Positions 62,920 to 64,000 of a stretch of 64,000 nucleotides of DNA are shown here, one piece after another. The notes under the pieces were generated by a model. It did not search any database, was not told where the DNA came from, and saw only the letters and a list, made by a program, of their open reading frames with translations. The stretch covers positions 299,034 through 363,033 of the forward strand of contig NZ_FUZQ01000008.1 in NCBI RefSeq assembly GCF_900167525.1. Reading direction: 5' to 3'. Origin of the DNA: Krasilnikoviella flava (GTDB taxonomy: Bacteria > Actinomycetota > Actinomycetes > Actinomycetales > Cellulomonadaceae). Positions within the stretch are counted from its first letter, which is position 1. Each line of letters opens with the position of its first letter. The translations under genes and the position numbers were made by a program.

Positions 62920-63882
62920 GTGACAGTGACCGGTGAGACGGCCCCGGCGGCCACCTCCGCCGCGCCCACCCGCGCCAGCAGCCCCCGAAGCCCTCGCTCC
63001 CGCCGCCGTGACGTCGGGGCGGGGTTCGCGTTCTTGTCGCCGTGGTTGGTGGGGTTCGTGGTGTTGACGGCGTTCCCGATGGTGGCGTCGTTGTATCTGG
63101 CGTTCACGGACTATGACTTGTTCCGGCCGCCGTCGTGGGTGGGGTTGGAGAACTTCACGAAGCTGTTCGAGGACCCGCGGTTCTGGACGTCGGCGCGGGT
63201 GACGGCGATCTATGTGCTGGTCGGGACGCCGATCAAGCTGGCGGCGGCGTTGGCCGTGGCGATGGTGTTGAACATGAGGCACCGGGGTCAGGGTGCGTAC
63301 CGGTCGATCTTCTATGCGCCCTCGTTGATCGGTGCTTCGGTGTCGATCGCGATCGTGTGGAAGGCGATGTTCATCGACAACGGGATCGTGGACCGGATCG
63401 GGCAGCTGTTCGGGCTGCCGGCCGGGGGTTGGGTGGGTGACCCGTCCAAGACGATGCCGATGTTCGTGCTGCTGGCGGTGTGGACGTTCGGCGCCCCGAT
63501 GGTGATCTTCCTGGCCGGGTTGAAGCAGATCCCGGGCGAGCTGTACGAGGCGGCCGCGGTCGATGGTGCGGGCCCGATCCGTAAGTTCTGGCGGATCACG
63601 ATCCCGATGCTGTCCCCGGTGCTGTTCTTCAACCTGCTGCTGGAGACGATCGGCGCGTTCCAGGTGTTCGGGTCGGCGTTCATCATCTCCGGCGGCACGG
63701 GTGGTCCGGCGGACTCGACGCTGTTCTACACGCTGTACCTGTACATCAAGGGCTTCGCCCAGTTCGACATGGGGTACGCCTCGGCCATGGCGTGGGTCCT
63801 GGTCGTGGTCGTGGGAGTGATCACCGCGATCCTGTTCAAGACCTCGAACGCCTGGGTCCACTACTCCGGAGACAACCGATGA
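62920..63882 (+). CDS. Sugar ABC transporter permease (MalF/LacF-like)
   Basis: A 320-residue permease with an Arg/Ser/Pro-rich cytoplasmic N terminus, six helices (FAFLSPWLVGFVVLTAFPMV; TAIYVLVGTPIKLAAALAVA), and EAA loop ELYEAAAVDGAGPIRKFWRI. Codons from about 63015 use G-ending forms (TTG, GTG, ACG, GGG) far more than the C-ending forms of neighbouring genes. GTG start at 62920. The stop overlaps the next ATG. The operators upstream suggest control by the LacI-type regulator. Confidence 0.93.
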   Translation: MTVTGETAPAATSAAPTRASSPRSPRSRRRDVGAGFAFLSPWLVGFVVLTAFPMVASLYLAFTDYDLFRPPSWVGLENFTKLFEDPRFWTSARVTAIYVLVGTPIKLAAALAVAMVLNMRHRGQGAYRSIFYAPSLIGASVSIAIVWKAMFIDNGIVDRIGQLFGLPAGGWVGDPSKTMPMFVLLAVWTFGAPMVIFLAGLKQIPGELYEAAAVDGAGPIRKFWRITIPMLSPVLFFNLLLETIGAFQVFGSAFIISGGTGGPADSTLFYTLYLYIKGFAQFDMGYASAMAWVLVVVVGVITAILFKTSNAWVHYSGDNR

Positions 63883-64000
63883 GCGCCCCGACTCTTTCCC
63901 AGCCCGCACCGGTGCGTGAGCGGGGCGTGATCGACACGTCCCTGCGGCAGGCCGCGCGGCGGCGCAAGGGGGTCCGGTCGGTCGGGTTCCACGCGTTCAT
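63879..64000 (+). CDS. Sugar ABC transporter permease, N-terminal part
   Basis: ATG at 63879 overlaps the previous stop (ATGA) and opens a frame running off the window; it reads MSAPTLSQPAPVRERGVIDT and continues with a basic stretch AARRRKGVRSVGFHAF before the first helix. By position this is the MalG-like partner permease. Only about 40 codons are visible. Confidence 0.75.
   Translation, partial: MSAPTLSQPAPVRERGVIDTSLRQAARRRKGVRSVGFHAF

Overview
The window is very G+C-rich, densely packed chromosomal DNA. It has short or overlapping gene junctions (many ATGA/GTGA couplings), GTG starts, and actinobacterial families such as DUF222-HNH, GH2, MsiK-type sugar ABC operons lacking an ATPase, a Lrp/IclR/WYL/HxlR/MmyB-like regulator set, and HutH with a Cys-Ser-Gly MIO triad. 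I read it as a member of Micrococcales, probably near Cellulomonas, Cellulosimicrobium or Isoptericola. The genus is an inference; there is no rRNA in the window.

Layout. 1-6110: kdpA (end), kdpB, kdpC, kdpD, kdpE, a high-affinity K+ pump and its sensor/response regulator. 6134-8735: a DapA-family gene facing a three-gene coupled operon of two short LysA-like proteins without the catalytic barrel and an Lrp/AsnC regulator. 8747-10468: a dicarboxylate/amino-acid:cation symporter preceded by a 22-codon leader peptide ending Cys-Arg-stop. 10658-20390: histidine utilisation (hutG; hutI-hutU-hutH on the other strand; an IclR-type regulator), split by a degraded accessory patch (11627-14817) with MFS, RHS and IS3 fragments and two lower-G+C genes for exported proteins. 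20412-33660: peptidase M20, lipoprotein, several oxidoreductase/regulator pairs (AKR-MerR, epoxide hydrolase-WYL, AKR-LysR, MDR-HxlR), a siderophore-interacting protein and a D-2-hydroxyacid dehydrogenase. 33730-38843: a VanZ-like protein and a very large HrpA-type helicase. 38862-49411: a ChW-repeat secreted protein, GH114 lipoprotein, kinase-like protein, PspC, macrodomain, DUF222-HNH, APC permease and a FabF-like synthase. 49460-64000: SGNH hydrolase, sugar ABC operon, MmyB-like regulator/SDR pair, Tag glycosylase, DoxX, ZIP, acetyltransferases, GrpB-family protein, and a LacI-controlled locus with a GH2 glycosidase and a second sugar ABC transporter running off the window.

Most notable: (1) the tandem barrel-less LysA-like proteins beside dapA and an Lrp gene; (2) a probable cysteine-responsive leader peptide in front of the symporter; (3) a 45-bp palindromic element inserted in the same frame in hutH and hrpA, giving the shared peptide pattern LSE..xGxAxPGSDNS, plus a second palindrome family (TTCGACAGGCTCA-like) inside hutI and hrpA; (4) three matching LacI-type operators tying the GH2 gene, the regulator and the ABC transporter together; (5) paired DnaA-box-like sites before the DUF222-HNH gene.

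All family calls come from reading motifs by eye; no database search was run.
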